A stretch of 36,644 bases of DNA from Flavobacteriaceae bacterium (GTDB taxonomy: Bacteria > Bacteroidota > Bacteroidia > Flavobacteriales > Flavobacteriaceae). Under the pieces are notes generated by a model. That model saw nothing but the letters and a program-made list of their open reading frames with translations, made no database searches and was not told the origin of the DNA. The position numbers and the translations under genes are program-made. Positions 36,598-36,644 of the stretch are shown here, piece after piece. How positions within the stretch are numbered: the stretch's first letter is position 1; every line of letters begins with the position of its first letter. Location: positions 1 to 36,644 of the forward strand of contig JANTGS010000022.1 of the NCBI GenBank assembly GCA_024762795.1. The letters run 5' to 3'.

Positions 36598-36644
36598 AAC
36601 TTATTCTTAACACTATTAAATAAATCCATTCTTAAATTAAGAGA
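36598..36644. other. Right edge, upstream of DUF4177-like gene
   Basis: 47 AT-rich bases before the small gene; no exact TAnnTTTG box is visible before the window ends. Confidence 0.3.

Overview
The window looks like a chromosomal stretch from a flavobacterium (Bacteroidota, most likely Flavobacteriaceae). It is AT-rich. Many genes are preceded by the Bacteroidota -7 box TAnnTTTG rather than a sigma70 -10 box. It also carries lineage-typical families: DUF6913, DUF4835, an omega-like RNA polymerase subunit next to coaBC, Bacteroidota-type BamD, and TlpA-like proteins with an N-terminal accessory domain. I see no tRNA, rRNA, CRISPR array, phage or transposase gene.

Layout. 1-374: intergenic, holding a 182-bp MITE-like element with 15-bp terminal inverted repeats and a 5-bp target duplication. 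375-3657: a TlpA-like lipoprotein overlapping a Na+(K+)/H+ antiporter with an RCK domain. 3918-5717: a zinc-ribbon membrane protein and polyphosphate kinase 2, closed by a bidirectional terminator. 5770-10583: secreted GH20 hexosaminidase and GH2 beta-galactosidase. 10731-11804: a membrane glycosyltransferase. 11912-15618: etfB-etfA-acyl-CoA dehydrogenase operon with promoter and terminator. 15892-18731: fabI and recN. 18815-22088: bamD-omega-coaBC-DUF4835, tightly packed. 22225-23620: dapA overlapping a ferritin gene. 24055-26298: DUF6913 divergent from a two-gene split 5'-nucleotidase. 26371-28073: Tat-exported glycosylasparaginase translationally coupled to cutC. 28143-28976: two small membrane proteins. 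29263-30639: tryptophanase. 31040-32311: a reduced single-POTRA Omp85 protein. 32464-36252: a GH5 enzyme and an (alpha/alpha)6-type glycosidase lipoprotein. 36430-36597: a 55-residue DUF4177-like gene.

How the genes fit together. The middle is housekeeping: envelope biogenesis (bamD), CoA synthesis, fatty-acid synthesis and oxidation, DNA repair, lysine/peptidoglycan precursors and iron storage. Around it lie exported hydrolases that could act together on animal- or algal-type glycoconjugates: beta-galactosidase, hexosaminidase, endoglycoceramidase-like GH5 and glycosylasparaginase. There is no SusC/SusD pair, so this is not a classical polysaccharide utilization locus. Tryptophanase suggests indole production.

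The most unusual DNA-level signals are non-coding repeats. They are a MITE with a decayed relative about 30 kb away, and a roughly 115-bp dispersed repeat present twice. The MITE and both copies of the 115-bp repeat start right at the stop codon of the neighbouring minus-strand gene. The 676-aa glycosidase may carry a one-base frameshift near its 3' end. No clearly new multi-gene system is evident.
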